Assembly (NCBI GenBank): GCA_902613595.1
Contig: CACMHY010000002.1
Span: 62,001 to 126,000 of the forward strand
DNA: 64,000 nt
Source: an uncultured Bacteroidota bacterium
GTDB lineage: Bacteria > Bacteroidota > Bacteroidia > Flavobacteriales > Flavobacteriaceae
Reading direction: 5' to 3'
The notes beneath the pieces are model-generated. The model had not been told where the DNA came from. It did not search any database and saw nothing but the letters and a program-made list of their open reading frames with translations. Positions 1 to 9,341 of the stretch are shown piece by piece; position 1 is the first letter of the stretch; every line of letters starts with the position of its first letter. The translations under genes were made by a program, and so were the position numbers.

Positions 1-1
1 T

Positions 2-550
2 TCAGACGACCCTTTTTTTGTTACTCTTGTTGAGGCATTACATTCGCTAGATCCATCGGCAGATTCAGCATATTATCTTGGTTTACTTAATGATAAAAGA
101 GGAAATGCCAATGAGGCTCTTAAATATTATGAAGAATCAATTTCTTTAGAAACTGATAATTATAAAAAAGCAAAAATCCTACTTAAAATTGCTAATAAAT
201 TTAAGTTAGCTGGAAGAAAATCCTCCGCACGAAACTACGCAAATAAAGCTCTTAGCTTTCAGCCCTCTCTAGGCAGAGCTTACCTATTAATTGCTAATAT
301 GTATGCTGACAGTGCAAATGACTGTGGAGATTCTCAATTTAATAAAAGAGCAGTTTATTGGTTGGCTGCTGATATTGCAAAAAAAGCTGCAAGTGTAGAT
401 AATTCCCTTTCCAAGATTGCAAAGAAAACAGCTGACAGTTACAAAGGTAGGGCTCCTAGCAAAACTGATATTTTCACAGAGGGTAATGAGGGGACTACAA
501 TTAAATTTGATTGTTGGATTAAAAGATCAATTAAGGTTCCAAAGCTTTAA
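2..550 (+). CDS. TPR-repeat protein, C-terminal part (5' end outside window)
   Basis: An open frame runs in from the left edge and gives 182 visible residues. The first part reads as helical repeats of TPR type, with alternating small and aromatic residues (for example Ala-Leu-Lys-Tyr-Tyr-Glu-Glu-Ser). The last ~90 residues are less repeat-like and contain two cysteines. It ends 6 bases before lptC, so the two are probably co-transcribed. In Flavobacteriaceae a TPR protein commonly precedes lptC, which supports the assignment. The N-terminus, including any signal peptide, is not visible, so location in the cell cannot be judged. No specific function is claimed. Confidence 0.75.
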   Translation, partial: SDDPFFVTLVEALHSLDPSADSAYYLGLLNDKRGNANEALKYYEESISLETDNYKKAKILLKIANKFKLAGRKSSARNYANKALSFQPSLGRAYLLIANMYADSANDCGDSQFNKRAVYWLAADIAKKAASVDNSLSKIAKKTADSYKGRAPSKTDIFTEGNEGTTIKFDCWIKRSIKVPKL

Positions 551-556
551 ATTAAA

Positions 557-1132
557 TTGAAAATTAATTTTTTTTTAAGGTTAGTTTTGTTCACATGTAT
601 CATATTGGTCTCTTGCGAAGACAACTCACAGGCTTTAAAAGAGATTAACACCAATAGACAGGACCCTTTGGGTATAGCCAAAAACATAAGAATGGTATAT
701 AGTGACTCATTAAAAATACAAGCTATTTTGACAGCTCCCAAGCATGTAGATTATTCAAATCTAGAATTTAAATTTGCAGAATTCCCAGAAGGTCTAGAGG
801 TATTATTTTTCGATAAATTAGGAAATAAAAACAAAGTTGTTGCTGATTACGGAATTTTATACACAGAAACTAAACTAATAGATCTAAAAGGCAATGTGGA
901 GCTGAAATCTCATGATGGATCATTATTAAAGACAAATCAACTTTACTGGGATTCTGAAAATGAATGGTTATTTACCGAGCAGGAATTTACATTTCAGGAT
1001 GAAAAATATGATTTTTATGCAAAGAGATTGGATGGAAATAAAGATTTTACTAAATTTTTAACGGGAAACCTTATTGGAACGGTTGCTGTTTCTGAAGAAC
1101 AAGACAAAGACACATTGAACATAAATCAATGA
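557..1132 (+). CDS. lptC: LPS export ABC transporter periplasmic protein LptC
   Basis: This 191-residue protein begins with a lipoprotein-type signal ending Leu-Val-Ser-Cys (Cys20), followed by a single beta-rich LptC/OstA-like domain. The reading of residues 40-180 (repeated strand-like stretches, a 'LKGNVEL' segment) fits the LptC jellyroll that bridges the inner-membrane LptBFG complex to the LptA/LptD bridge. The start is TTG at 557. No in-frame ATG lies before the signal sequence, so TTG is needed to keep the lipobox. Many LptC proteins are membrane-anchored rather than lipidated, but a lipobox form is common in Bacteroidota. It overlaps the next gene by 4 bases (ATGA). Confidence 0.85.
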   Translation: MKINFFLRLVLFTCIILVSCEDNSQALKEINTNRQDPLGIAKNIRMVYSDSLKIQAILTAPKHVDYSNLEFKFAEFPEGLEVLFFDKLGNKNKVVADYGILYTETKLIDLKGNVELKSHDGSLLKTNQLYWDSENEWLFTEQEFTFQDEKYDFYAKRLDGNKDFTKFLTGNLIGTVAVSEEQDKDTLNINQ

Positions 1133-1326
1133 AAACATATAAAATTTCTGAAATATTATATTTGGTTATAGCAGGAATATCACTTTTCAAAACAATTTCA
1201 CTATGGCAGACAGACAATACTCGAGCATACTACTTCTTTGGATTTGCAATTTTGTCAGTGTTAATGGCTCTTTTTCGGAGACATTACAGGAAAAAATTTA
1301 ATCGAAGAGATAATACCTCTAAATGA
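1129..1326 (+). CDS. Small two-helix membrane protein, unknown function
   Basis: This 65-residue protein has two hydrophobic segments (about residues 8-20 and 32-47) and a strongly basic C-terminus rich in Arg and Lys, which should face the cytoplasm. It starts inside the stop of lptC (ATGA) and its own stop overlaps the start of the CNNM/CBS gene by 4 bases, so it is translationally coupled on both sides. That coupling is the best evidence that the short frame is a real gene. I do not recognise a named family. Its position suggests an accessory role in the envelope operon, but this is inference. Confidence 0.7.
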   Translation: MKTYKISEILYLVIAGISLFKTISLWQTDNTRAYYFFGFAILSVLMALFRRHYRKKFNRRDNTSK

Positions 1327-2600
1327 TTCTATCTGACCTAGTAATTTTAATATGTTTAATATTTTCAGCTTTTTTTTCTGGGATGGAAATTGCATTTGTC
1401 TCTTCAAATAGAATTTATTTAGAAATTGAAAAATCACAAAGCAGTAAAACCTCTAGAGTTTTAAAAAATATAACTCAGAACCCCTCTAGATTTATAGCTA
1501 CGATGCTTTTAGGAAACAATATTGCACTTGTTGTTTATGGAATTTTTGCAGGAGATAGAATTTTACAATTATTTTTTTCGCAAAGTGTTTTAATCGGACA
1601 AGATCCTAACATACTTATAGTTTTTTATCAAACATTGATATCTACTATTGTAATACTTCTTACAGCAGAGTTTATACCAAAAGTTTTTTTTCAAATTTAT
1701 TCCAATTTAAGCATAAAGATATTTGCCATACCTGTAGCTTTCTTTTTCTATTTATTCTATCCAATTACTTATTTAATTATTCGTTTTACTGATGTTATCT
1801 TAAGAAGATTTTTAAAAACTGAATCAGATCAAATTCAGCTTTCGTTTTCAAAAGTAGAACTAGGCAATTACATAGAGGAGCAGATAGAATCAACAGATGA
1901 TAAAGAAAGTTTAGATTCTGAAATTCAAATTTTTCAAAATGCTTTAGATTTTTCCGAAGTCAGAGCGAAGGAAGCTATGGTTCCTAGGGCAGAGCTTGTT
2001 GCAGTTGAAGAAAATACTCCAATTAAAGATGTAAAGAACCTTTTTATAGAAACAGGATTTTCCAAATTACCAATTTATAAAAATACAATTGATAAAATTA
2101 TGGGATATGTTCATGTTTTTGATATGATGAAAAACCCTTTATCAATTCAAAATATACTTTTACCTCTTGCTTATGTCCCTGAAACTATGCTAATTAATGA
2201 TGTATTGAAGATTCTGACACGTCAACAAAAGAGCATATCTGTTGTAATTGACGAATATGGAGGTATTTCTGGGATAATTACAGTAGAGGATATCGTAGAA
2301 GAACTTTTCGGGGAAATTGAAGATGAGTACGATTCAACAAATCATGTAGAAAAAAAATTAAATTCTACAACTTTTAACTTTTCGGCGCGCCTAGAGGTTG
2401 ATTATATAAATCAGAAATATGGCTTGTCTCTTCCAGAGACTGAATTCTATGAGACTATAGGTGGTTTAGTTGCATATAATACAGGTGAGATTCCAAAAAA
2501 AGGAGAGCAAATTGAAATTTCCAATTATGTACTAACAATAAAAAAAGTTTCTGCAACTAAAATCGAAGAAGTAGTTATTAACGAAATCAACGAAATTTAA
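1323..2600 (+). CDS. CNNM/CBS-pair membrane protein (hemolysin C/CorC family)
   Basis: The 425-residue protein has the order expected of the CNNM/CorC family. An N-terminal DUF21 membrane domain has hydrophobic stretches near residues 3-20, 60-80, 95-120 and 130-155. A pair of CBS domains follows (about 205-325, with 'AMVPRAELVAV' at its start and 'VVIDEYGGISGIITVEDIVEELFGE' read in pieces at its end). A CorC_HlyC domain makes up the C-terminus (about 340-420). Members are linked to Mg2+/Co2+ efflux or homeostasis. The related GldE belongs to the same superfamily but normally sits beside gldD, which is not here, so I do not call it GldE. Confidence 0.85.
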   Translation: MILSDLVILICLIFSAFFSGMEIAFVSSNRIYLEIEKSQSSKTSRVLKNITQNPSRFIATMLLGNNIALVVYGIFAGDRILQLFFSQSVLIGQDPNILIVFYQTLISTIVILLTAEFIPKVFFQIYSNLSIKIFAIPVAFFFYLFYPITYLIIRFTDVILRRFLKTESDQIQLSFSKVELGNYIEEQIESTDDKESLDSEIQIFQNALDFSEVRAKEAMVPRAELVAVEENTPIKDVKNLFIETGFSKLPIYKNTIDKIMGYVHVFDMMKNPLSIQNILLPLAYVPETMLINDVLKILTRQQKSISVVIDEYGGISGIITVEDIVEELFGEIEDEYDSTNHVEKKLNSTTFNFSARLEVDYINQKYGLSLPETEFYETIGGLVAYNTGEIPKKGEQIEISNYVLTIKKVSATKIEEVVINEINEI

Positions 2601-2694
2601 AAAAATTGAATTTTTAATGATTTTAAAATTACATTAATTGACTTTCTTAATTCGATGGAAAAGACTAATTTCGCTCACCAACAAATTTTAGCAT

Positions 2695-4809
2695 ATGGCC
2701 ATTTTGGGGAAAATTAGAGAACGTTCTATTTTTTTGATCCTAGTCATTGGTATGGCATTATTTGCATTTGTGATTTCTGGAGTAATTGATGGCAATTCTC
2801 AAAATACTGCGTCATCTGACCCGGTTGGCATAATCAATGAAGAAAAGATTGAATCAGAATTTTTTCGCCAAATGGTAGATCAAACAGAAAGGACATATAA
2901 TTTTTCTACTATAAAGTCTTTAAATCTAGTCTGGAATCAAACATTAAGAAACACAATTTTTGAACAGGAATTTAAAAAACTTGGTATAGACGCAGGTAAG
3001 GATCAATTGGAGCAAATTATTTCCTCAGATGACAACTTAATTAATAACCCAAATTTTCAAAATGAAACAGGTTTTTTTGACTTCGAAATATTCTCAAATT
3101 ATATTTCTCAATTGAAAACACAAAATCCACAAGCATATGAGAATTGGAAGTTTCAGGAAAAAAGTATTATTGGCGTTGCAAAACAGAGAATTTATTTAGA
3201 TCTAATCAAGTCAAGTAACTCAATGACCGATGTTGAAGCAAAAAAGCAATATCATCTTGAGAATGATAATGTAAACATCAAGTATGCTTTAATTCCATAT
3301 GATATTATTGAAGATAGTCTCGTAGATATTAATGATAATGAGATAAAAAAATACATTAGGAATAATAAGAAGAATTATGAAAAAGATAAAACTTCAAGCA
3401 TCCAATATGTAATTTTTGAAGAAAAACCTACTGAAGCTGATTTACTTGAAATAAGGTCAAAATTAGAGGTTTTGAAAAAAAGACAAGTAGTTTACAATGA
3501 TGTTTCAAAATTAACTGACACCATAGGAGGTTTTAAAGAAATATTAAACAATAGAGAGTTTATAGAACAGTATTCGGAAGTCCCTTTTGATTCAGTATAT
3601 AAATCACGTGGGAGATTCAATAATGAATATGCTGACATCTTATTTGGCTTAAAGGAGGGAGAAATATTTGGACCCTATCGAGACAATAATAATTTTAAAT
3701 TATCAAAAGTTATTGATATCAAAAAAAATGCTTCAATAAGAGCGAGTCACATATTAATATCTTATAAAGGTGCAACAAGATCAAACTCAGATATTTCCAG
3801 AACTGAAAAAGAGGCTAAAAGTTTGGCTAATGATGTTTACAGAGAGGTAAGAAGGTCTTCATCAGATTTTGCAGCACTTGCACTAAAATATTCTGATGGT
3901 CCCACAAAAAATAGAGGTGGTGATTTGGGATTTTTTCAAGAAGGAGAAATGGCTGACGAGTTCTTCGCCTTTGCCAGTAAAAATAGAGTTGGTAAGATAG
4001 GGATTGTGAAAACTGAATTCGGATATCACATCGTAAAAATTACTGATAAAGATGATTTAGCGTTAATCGCAGATATTGTTCTTAAGGCAGTAGCTTCTGA
4101 GAAAACATCAAATGACGTATTTAGAAAAGCTACACAATTTGAAATGGACTCTAAAAAGGGTAAAGATTTTTCTAAAATTGCTGAAAATGAAAAATACAAG
4201 GTTCGTCAAGTCACTCAAATTGCTCAATTAGAGGAAAACTTACCAGGACTTCCAAAACAAAGGAATATAGTTCGTTGGACTTTTGAAGACGACTCAAAGG
4301 AAGGCGATGTGAAAAGGTTTGCATTAAATGGAGGTGGTTATGTTATAGTTCAGCTTACTGGAAAAATTGATAAGGGTCTTGCTTCTATTCAAGATGTAGG
4401 TAAAGAAGTTAGAAAAACTATTTTGAAATCAAAGAAAGAGGCTTTAATAAAAAAACGTTTTCAAAAAAATCAAAGTTTTGATTCTTTGGCTAAAAATAAA
4501 AATATAATTATTGAAACAGCATCTGCTATCAATCAAATAAATCCAACATTACCAGCCTCTGGCAACGAACCTACAATCATAGGAACTGCCTTTGCTCTAA
4601 ATGAAGGCGAAACTTCTGAACTTATTGCTGGTGAAAAAGGAGTTTATAAAATTATCTTAATAAAAAAGAATGTAGTGGCTGACTTGGATGATTATTCTAA
4701 TTATTCAAAATTAATCCTACAAAAATCTAGTCAGAATCTTGCTGAAAACATTTTTAAAGCCCTTGAATCTGTTTCTAATATAAAAGACAACAGATCCTTA
4801 TATTATTAG
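2695..4809 (+). CDS. ppiD: PpiD/SurA-type peptidyl-prolyl cis-trans isomerase
   Basis: This 704-residue protein has one membrane anchor near the N-terminus (about residues 11-30), a SurA_N-like chaperone region, and a parvulin domain at about 350-455. The parvulin domain shows 'ASHILIS', 'SDGPTKNRGGDLGFF' and 'FGYHIVKI'. This layout matches PpiD, an inner-membrane foldase that assists proteins emerging from the Sec translocon. A second, degenerate parvulin-like stretch may lie at about 230-345 ('LKEGEIFGPYRDNNNFKL'). The ATG at 2695 follows an A-rich leader. The stop overlaps the convergent GHMP kinase stop by 4 bases. The gene order with the neighbouring kinase and HMG-CoA reductase is usual in flavobacteria. 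Confidence 0.88.
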   Translation: MAILGKIRERSIFLILVIGMALFAFVISGVIDGNSQNTASSDPVGIINEEKIESEFFRQMVDQTERTYNFSTIKSLNLVWNQTLRNTIFEQEFKKLGIDAGKDQLEQIISSDDNLINNPNFQNETGFFDFEIFSNYISQLKTQNPQAYENWKFQEKSIIGVAKQRIYLDLIKSSNSMTDVEAKKQYHLENDNVNIKYALIPYDIIEDSLVDINDNEIKKYIRNNKKNYEKDKTSSIQYVIFEEKPTEADLLEIRSKLEVLKKRQVVYNDVSKLTDTIGGFKEILNNREFIEQYSEVPFDSVYKSRGRFNNEYADILFGLKEGEIFGPYRDNNNFKLSKVIDIKKNASIRASHILISYKGATRSNSDISRTEKEAKSLANDVYREVRRSSSDFAALALKYSDGPTKNRGGDLGFFQEGEMADEFFAFASKNRVGKIGIVKTEFGYHIVKITDKDDLALIADIVLKAVASEKTSNDVFRKATQFEMDSKKGKDFSKIAENEKYKVRQVTQIAQLEENLPGLPKQRNIVRWTFEDDSKEGDVKRFALNGGGYVIVQLTGKIDKGLASIQDVGKEVRKTILKSKKEALIKKRFQKNQSFDSLAKNKNIIIETASAINQINPTLPASGNEPTIIGTAFALNEGETSELIAGEKGVYKIILIKKNVVADLDDYSNYSKLILQKSSQNLAENIFKALESVSNIKDNRSLYY

Positions 4810-5702
4810 AGACACATTTTACTGTACGGTATAATTGTTGAAAACCCTTTTTTAGAAAAATATTTCATTTCACGCCTTTCCCCTGTAGCTAAGAAAAAAT
4901 CTCCACCCCAAGCTCCTAGACTTTTTACACCTCCATTGAAGTCTGAGAAAAGAGAACTTTTTATAGGTTTTTTATTAATTAATTCTCCTATTAAAAATTC
5001 ATGTTTTTCAATTAATATCTCAAATTCATTAAGTTTCTTTGTTTGTGCAATTTTATCAGTTAGAGTATTTAATTTAGAAATGATAGAATGGGTAATTAAT
5101 TTTAAATCAAAATTTTTAACAGCATTCTGGCTATTCATTTTCCTATTAAGATTTACAAAAAATAATTTATCGGTGAAAGGTGGTGAAAAATTAACTTTTT
5201 CAATTATAGGTTTGTAAGAATTGCGTGTGAAAAAAATTGGGCCTTTAGCCAAGCTACAGGCAATATCGTATCCACTTCCACCAAATGAAGACTCACCCAA
5301 AATATAAGGATTTATTTTAGACCATAATGCTATGTTAGAAATAAGTGTTGAGGAACTCCCTAGGCCCCACTTAAAATCAAATTCAAGAGAAGTTTTTACT
5401 TCACCTCCAAAATTCAAAAATGACTTATTTAGACTTTTTGCAGTATTCAGAATATTTTCAAGACGTTTAGCAATTATAGAGTCTGAAGTTTCTTTTATTT
5501 TTATTTCAGGGACGATAAAAGTTGCTTCAAACCACAAAGAATTTTTATTATCATAACTTTTCCAAGATAAAATTCTTGTTCTATTTTTTTTAAATTCAAG
5601 ATTTTGCCCTTTTCTGCACGGCAATGCTAAAGCCTTTGCTCCCCCCAAAACAGCGTATTCAGAGGTAAGTAATAATTTGCCATTACTAAAATATGAATTC
5701 AT
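4806..5702 (-). CDS. GYDIA-family GHMP kinase
   Basis: This 298-residue GHMP-superfamily protein shows the phosphate-binding motif Gly-Leu-Gly-Ser-Ser-Ser-Thr (about 113-119), the family signature Gly-Tyr-Asp-Ile-Ala (about 144-148), and a third motif near 265 reading Gly-Ala-Trp-Gly-Gly-Asp. I place the start at the ATG at 5702, which overlaps the HMG-CoA reductase stop as TGATG; a TTG one codon upstream is less likely. Close coupling to HMG-CoA reductase suggests a kinase of the mevalonate route, such as mevalonate or phosphomevalonate kinase. The family itself is uncharacterised as far as I know, so the substrate is inference. Confidence 0.85.
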   Translation of the reverse strand: MNSYFSNGKLLLTSEYAVLGGAKALALPCRKGQNLEFKKNRTRILSWKSYDNKNSLWFEATFIVPEIKIKETSDSIIAKRLENILNTAKSLNKSFLNFGGEVKTSLEFDFKWGLGSSSTLISNIALWSKINPYILGESSFGGSGYDIACSLAKGPIFFTRNSYKPIIEKVNFSPPFTDKLFFVNLNRKMNSQNAVKNFDLKLITHSIISKLNTLTDKIAQTKKLNEFEILIEKHEFLIGELINKKPIKSSLFSDFNGGVKSLGAWGGDFFLATGERREMKYFSKKGFSTIIPYSKMCL

Positions 5703-7021
5703 CAAGAGACATTTTTATCTAAAAATTTTTCAACTGCATCTATAGATATTGGCCTTTTTTCAAAATATTTTAAAGCAGCCAATTTTTGATTTTCACTAGC
5801 TTGAAGCTGATTTAATATGTTGGTTAAATGCATTTTCATATGGCCTTGTTGTATGCCAGAAGTAATAAGAGAACGAAGAGCAGCAAAATTTTGAGCTAAA
5901 CCTGCTACAGCGACTATTTCCATTAATTCTTCTGCACTAGGATTACCTAACAACTCTAGACACCAATTAGCCATTGGATGAAGTTTTGTAAGCCCACCGA
6001 CAGTACCTAATGAAATTGGTAGGGTAAGTTCCATGCAAAATTTTTCATCCTTTATGTAAGCATTACTTAATGATTTATATCCGCCTGAGCGAGCAGCATA
6101 TGCGTGTACTCCTGCTTCAATAGCTCTAAAATCGTTCCCAGTAGCAATTATCAATGCATCAACTCCATTCATTATACCCTTGTTGTGAGTAACAGCCCTA
6201 TACGGTTCAATATTCGCAATTTCAACAGCATTAATAAAACGTTTTGCATAATCAATTCCCTTACTACCATTTTTCTGAAGTGTAAAATTTTCAACACTAC
6301 AATTTATTGAGGCGCGCACGATACATTCAGGGGTATAATTTGAAAGTATACTCATAATTATCTCCAATCTTTTATTTGTTTTTTCAGAAAGATTCTCTTT
6401 TTCAGAGAGGTCAAGAAATTTTTTAGCAATGTGCTCAAGACAAGAATTAATAAAATTAGCACCCATTGCATTATCGGTTTTAAAACGCAAATGGAGCTGA
6501 AAGTAGTTATTCATTCTATTGGTTTTATCAATAAGTTCGATGCTCTGAATTCCTCCACCACGCCTGTCCATATTTTTTGTTATACTCTCAGTACTTCTTA
6601 ATAATTCTTCTTTTTTATCATTAAAAAAATCATATAGCTTGTTTGAGTCACCGTAAAATAAGAAATGGACTTGGCCTACTTTTACAGTCTCAATGATTTC
6701 TGTTTTAAATCCTCCGCGTGTACTCCAAAATTTTGCTGAATTACTAGCTGCTGCGACTACTGAACTTTCTTCAATTGCCATTGGCAAGGAGTAAAGTTTT
6801 TTGTTTATTAAAAAATTTGGAGCAACACCAAGAGGTATATAGAAATTAGAAATGGTATTTTCTATAAATTCATCGTGGCTTTTTTGTAATTCTGAGTTGT
6901 TATTCCAATATTGCTCAAGTTTTTTCTTGGCCAGTTTTGGATCTTTAAAATGAGTTTTAGTAATCCAATCTATTTTTTCAGATTTTGATAATTTAGAAAA
7001 GCTTTCGATAACTTTGCCCAT
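5702..7021 (-). CDS. mvaA: Hydroxymethylglutaryl-CoA reductase (class II type)
   Basis: This 439-residue protein is the size of class II HMG-CoA reductase, which converts HMG-CoA to mevalonate (or the reverse). Visible signatures are the substrate-loop Glu in 'MAIEESSVVAAAS' (Glu84), the nucleotide-site motif Asp-Asn-Ala-Met-Gly-Ala-Asn (183-189), 'GTVGGLTKLHP', and the flap His in 'GIQQGHM' near residue 388. Bacteroidota make isoprenoids through mevalonate, so a biosynthetic role is more likely than the 'degradative' label often attached to class II. It is the first gene of a two-gene operon with the GYDIA kinase. Confidence 0.92.
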   Translation of the reverse strand: MGKVIESFSKLSKSEKIDWITKTHFKDPKLAKKKLEQYWNNNSELQKSHDEFIENTISNFYIPLGVAPNFLINKKLYSLPMAIEESSVVAAASNSAKFWSTRGGFKTEIIETVKVGQVHFLFYGDSNKLYDFFNDKKEELLRSTESITKNMDRRGGGIQSIELIDKTNRMNNYFQLHLRFKTDNAMGANFINSCLEHIAKKFLDLSEKENLSEKTNKRLEIIMSILSNYTPECIVRASINCSVENFTLQKNGSKGIDYAKRFINAVEIANIEPYRAVTHNKGIMNGVDALIIATGNDFRAIEAGVHAYAARSGGYKSLSNAYIKDEKFCMELTLPISLGTVGGLTKLHPMANWCLELLGNPSAEELMEIVAVAGLAQNFAALRSLITSGIQQGHMKMHLTNILNQLQASENQKLAALKYFEKRPISIDAVEKFLDKNVS

Positions 7022-7105
7022 TAAAACTTTTTAATAAATATACTCAATTTCAATCCCTTCTAGGATTAAGGTTGTACCAATTTTCATAAATTGCTTGAAA
7101 AAATT

Positions 7106-9322
7106 ATGAGAGCTAATCATTCCTTATTAAAATTATATTTCGAAAAAGTTTCAGGGTATTTTATCAATTGCAAACCTCAATATTTGCTAATTTTTTCAAT
7201 TAACTTTTTTTTTATAAATGCACAAAATTCGAATCTAGATTTTGGGGAATTGTGGCAAGGAAAGTTCGAACCAGAAAGATTAGAAATGATTAGATCTATG
7301 AATGATGGAGAGCATTACACTTTGATAGAACAGGATAAAAATTCAAAAAAAATAGTTTCCTACTCTTATGAAAAAGTAAAAGAAAAAAATATAGTTTTTG
7401 ATTCAAATGATTTTTCAGAGATATCAGATATTTCAGATTATTCCTTTTCTCAAGATGAAAATAAAGTTTTACTTGAAACAAATAAAGATCAGATTTACAG
7501 AAGGTCAAAACAAGCATTTTATTGGGTTTATAACTTAAAAACTAAAAAATTAGATAAAGTATTCAAAGAGAAAATTCAAGAGCCACTTCTCTCTCCTGAT
7601 GGAGATAAAGTTGCTTTTGTATTTAAAAGAAATCTTTTTGTAAAAAATTTAAATTCTCAAAAAATTTTGCAAATAACCTTTGATGGTGACTATCAAACAA
7701 TAAATGGCATCACTGATTGGGTGTATGAGGAGGAGTTTGGTTTTGTAAGAGCATTTGATTGGAGTAAGGATTCAAATCATATTGCGTATATGCGATTTGA
7801 TGAATCAAAGGTTCCATTATTTTCAATGGATGTTTACGGAAGAGAAACTTATCCTTTTCCATACATGTTCAGATATCCAAAGGCTGGAGAAGAAAATTCA
7901 ACTATAACACTTTATACCTTTAACTTGCAGAGTGGCTCAAAAGAAACTATTCTTTTTCAAGATAAGCCTTACTATATACCCAGAATTAAATTTGAAGGTG
8001 GAGAAAAAAGTTTAATTATACAAACATTAAATAGACATCAAAATGATCTAAAACTATGGCGATGGGATATAGAAAAAAAAGAATTTCAACTTTTATTAAG
8101 GGAGCAGGACAAAGCCTATGTAAGTATTTATGATGACCTAATTTTTTTGGAAGACAACAGCTTTCTATGGACAAGTGAGCGGGATGGCTACAAACACATT
8201 TACCATTACAATAAAAATGGAAAATTACTAAAACAACTTACCAGTGGCAATTGGGAGGTAACAACATTATATACATTTAATCCAAATACTAAAGAAGTTT
8301 ACTATCAGTCAGTCGAAGGAAGTTCAATTGAAAGAGGGATTTATGCTGTTAAGCTCTCAGGAGAAGGTAAAAGAAAACTGCAACCAACCAAAGGGACTAA
8401 TGGAGCTACGTTCAGTAAACAAGGCACTTATTACATACATTCATATTCTGATGAAAAGACACCTCCTTTGTATTCTTTGAATAAGACAAAAAACAACAAA
8501 ATTGTTAGAGAATTACTTGAAAATTCTGAACTTTTAAACACTTTGAAACCTTTTAATTTTTCAAGTAAAGAATTTTCAAAAATTGAAATCAATGGGAATG
8601 AATTAAATACTTGGATTATTAAACCTAGAAATTTTAATCCAAAAAAGAAATATCCATTGCTTATGTTCCAATATTCTGGGCCAGGCTCCCAACAGGTTGC
8701 AAATAGGTGGGGAGATCCTAGAACGCTTTGGCACAAATATCTTGCAAATCAGGGATATATAATAGCATGTGTAGATGGAATTGGAACAGGTTATAAAGGG
8801 GCTAAATTTAAAAAATCTACTTACTTAAATTTAGTCAAATTTGAGACATTAGATCAAATTGATGTTGCTAAATATTTTAGTTCTTTACCTTACATTGATG
8901 ACAAAAGAATAGGAATATGGGGGTGGAGTTTTGGTGGACATATGGCAGCACATTGTTTGTTAACAGGAAAAGAAATATTTTCTCTTGCCATAGCTGTGGC
9001 TCCTGTTACAAACTGGCGTTTTTATGACACTATATACACAGAAAGATTTTTAAGAACACCGCAAGAAAACCCAGAAGGCTATGATTTGAACTCACCCCTA
9101 AATTACGCTGATCAATTAGAGGGTAAATTTCTTATTATCCATGGTTCGGGGGATGACAATGTTCATGTTCAAAATACTATGCGTATGGTTGAGGAATTAA
9201 TACAATCAGACAAACAGTTTGAATGGATGATTTATCCAGATAAAAATCACGGTATATATGGTGGGAATACTAGAAAGCACCTTTACAAGAAGATGACAAA
9301 ATTTATTCTTCAAAACCTATAA
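7106..9322 (+). CDS. S9 family dipeptidyl peptidase IV-like protease
   Basis: About 738 residues: an N-terminal beta-propeller (DPPIV_N) and a C-terminal alpha/beta-hydrolase domain. The catalytic triad is readable as Ser in 'GWSFGGH' (about 608), Asp in 'GDDNVHVQ' (about 681) and His in 'KNHGIYGG' (about 714). The double-Glu motif in 'DWVYEEEF' (about 204-211), which holds the substrate N-terminus, is diagnostic for DPP IV. A hydrophobic stretch ending 'FFFINAQN' looks like a signal peptide with a long N-region, so it should act in the periplasm. ATG 7106 is preferred to an in-frame TTG at 7091. It is followed by a peptide symporter, consistent with peptide scavenging. Confidence 0.9.
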   Translation: MRANHSLLKLYFEKVSGYFINCKPQYLLIFSINFFFINAQNSNLDFGELWQGKFEPERLEMIRSMNDGEHYTLIEQDKNSKKIVSYSYEKVKEKNIVFDSNDFSEISDISDYSFSQDENKVLLETNKDQIYRRSKQAFYWVYNLKTKKLDKVFKEKIQEPLLSPDGDKVAFVFKRNLFVKNLNSQKILQITFDGDYQTINGITDWVYEEEFGFVRAFDWSKDSNHIAYMRFDESKVPLFSMDVYGRETYPFPYMFRYPKAGEENSTITLYTFNLQSGSKETILFQDKPYYIPRIKFEGGEKSLIIQTLNRHQNDLKLWRWDIEKKEFQLLLREQDKAYVSIYDDLIFLEDNSFLWTSERDGYKHIYHYNKNGKLLKQLTSGNWEVTTLYTFNPNTKEVYYQSVEGSSIERGIYAVKLSGEGKRKLQPTKGTNGATFSKQGTYYIHSYSDEKTPPLYSLNKTKNNKIVRELLENSELLNTLKPFNFSSKEFSKIEINGNELNTWIIKPRNFNPKKKYPLLMFQYSGPGSQQVANRWGDPRTLWHKYLANQGYIIACVDGIGTGYKGAKFKKSTYLNLVKFETLDQIDVAKYFSSLPYIDDKRIGIWGWSFGGHMAAHCLLTGKEIFSLAIAVAPVTNWRFYDTIYTERFLRTPQENPEGYDLNSPLNYADQLEGKFLIIHGSGDDNVHVQNTMRMVEELIQSDKQFEWMIYPDKNHGIYGGNTRKHLYKKMTKFILQNL

Positions 9323-9341
9323 TGTAATACTTACACCAACT

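Noticed and set aside
1323-2600. Calling the CNNM/CBS protein GldE
   Set aside because: GldE belongs to the same superfamily but is normally beside gldD. There is no gldD here and no sequence mark that separates this protein from general CorC/HlyC members.
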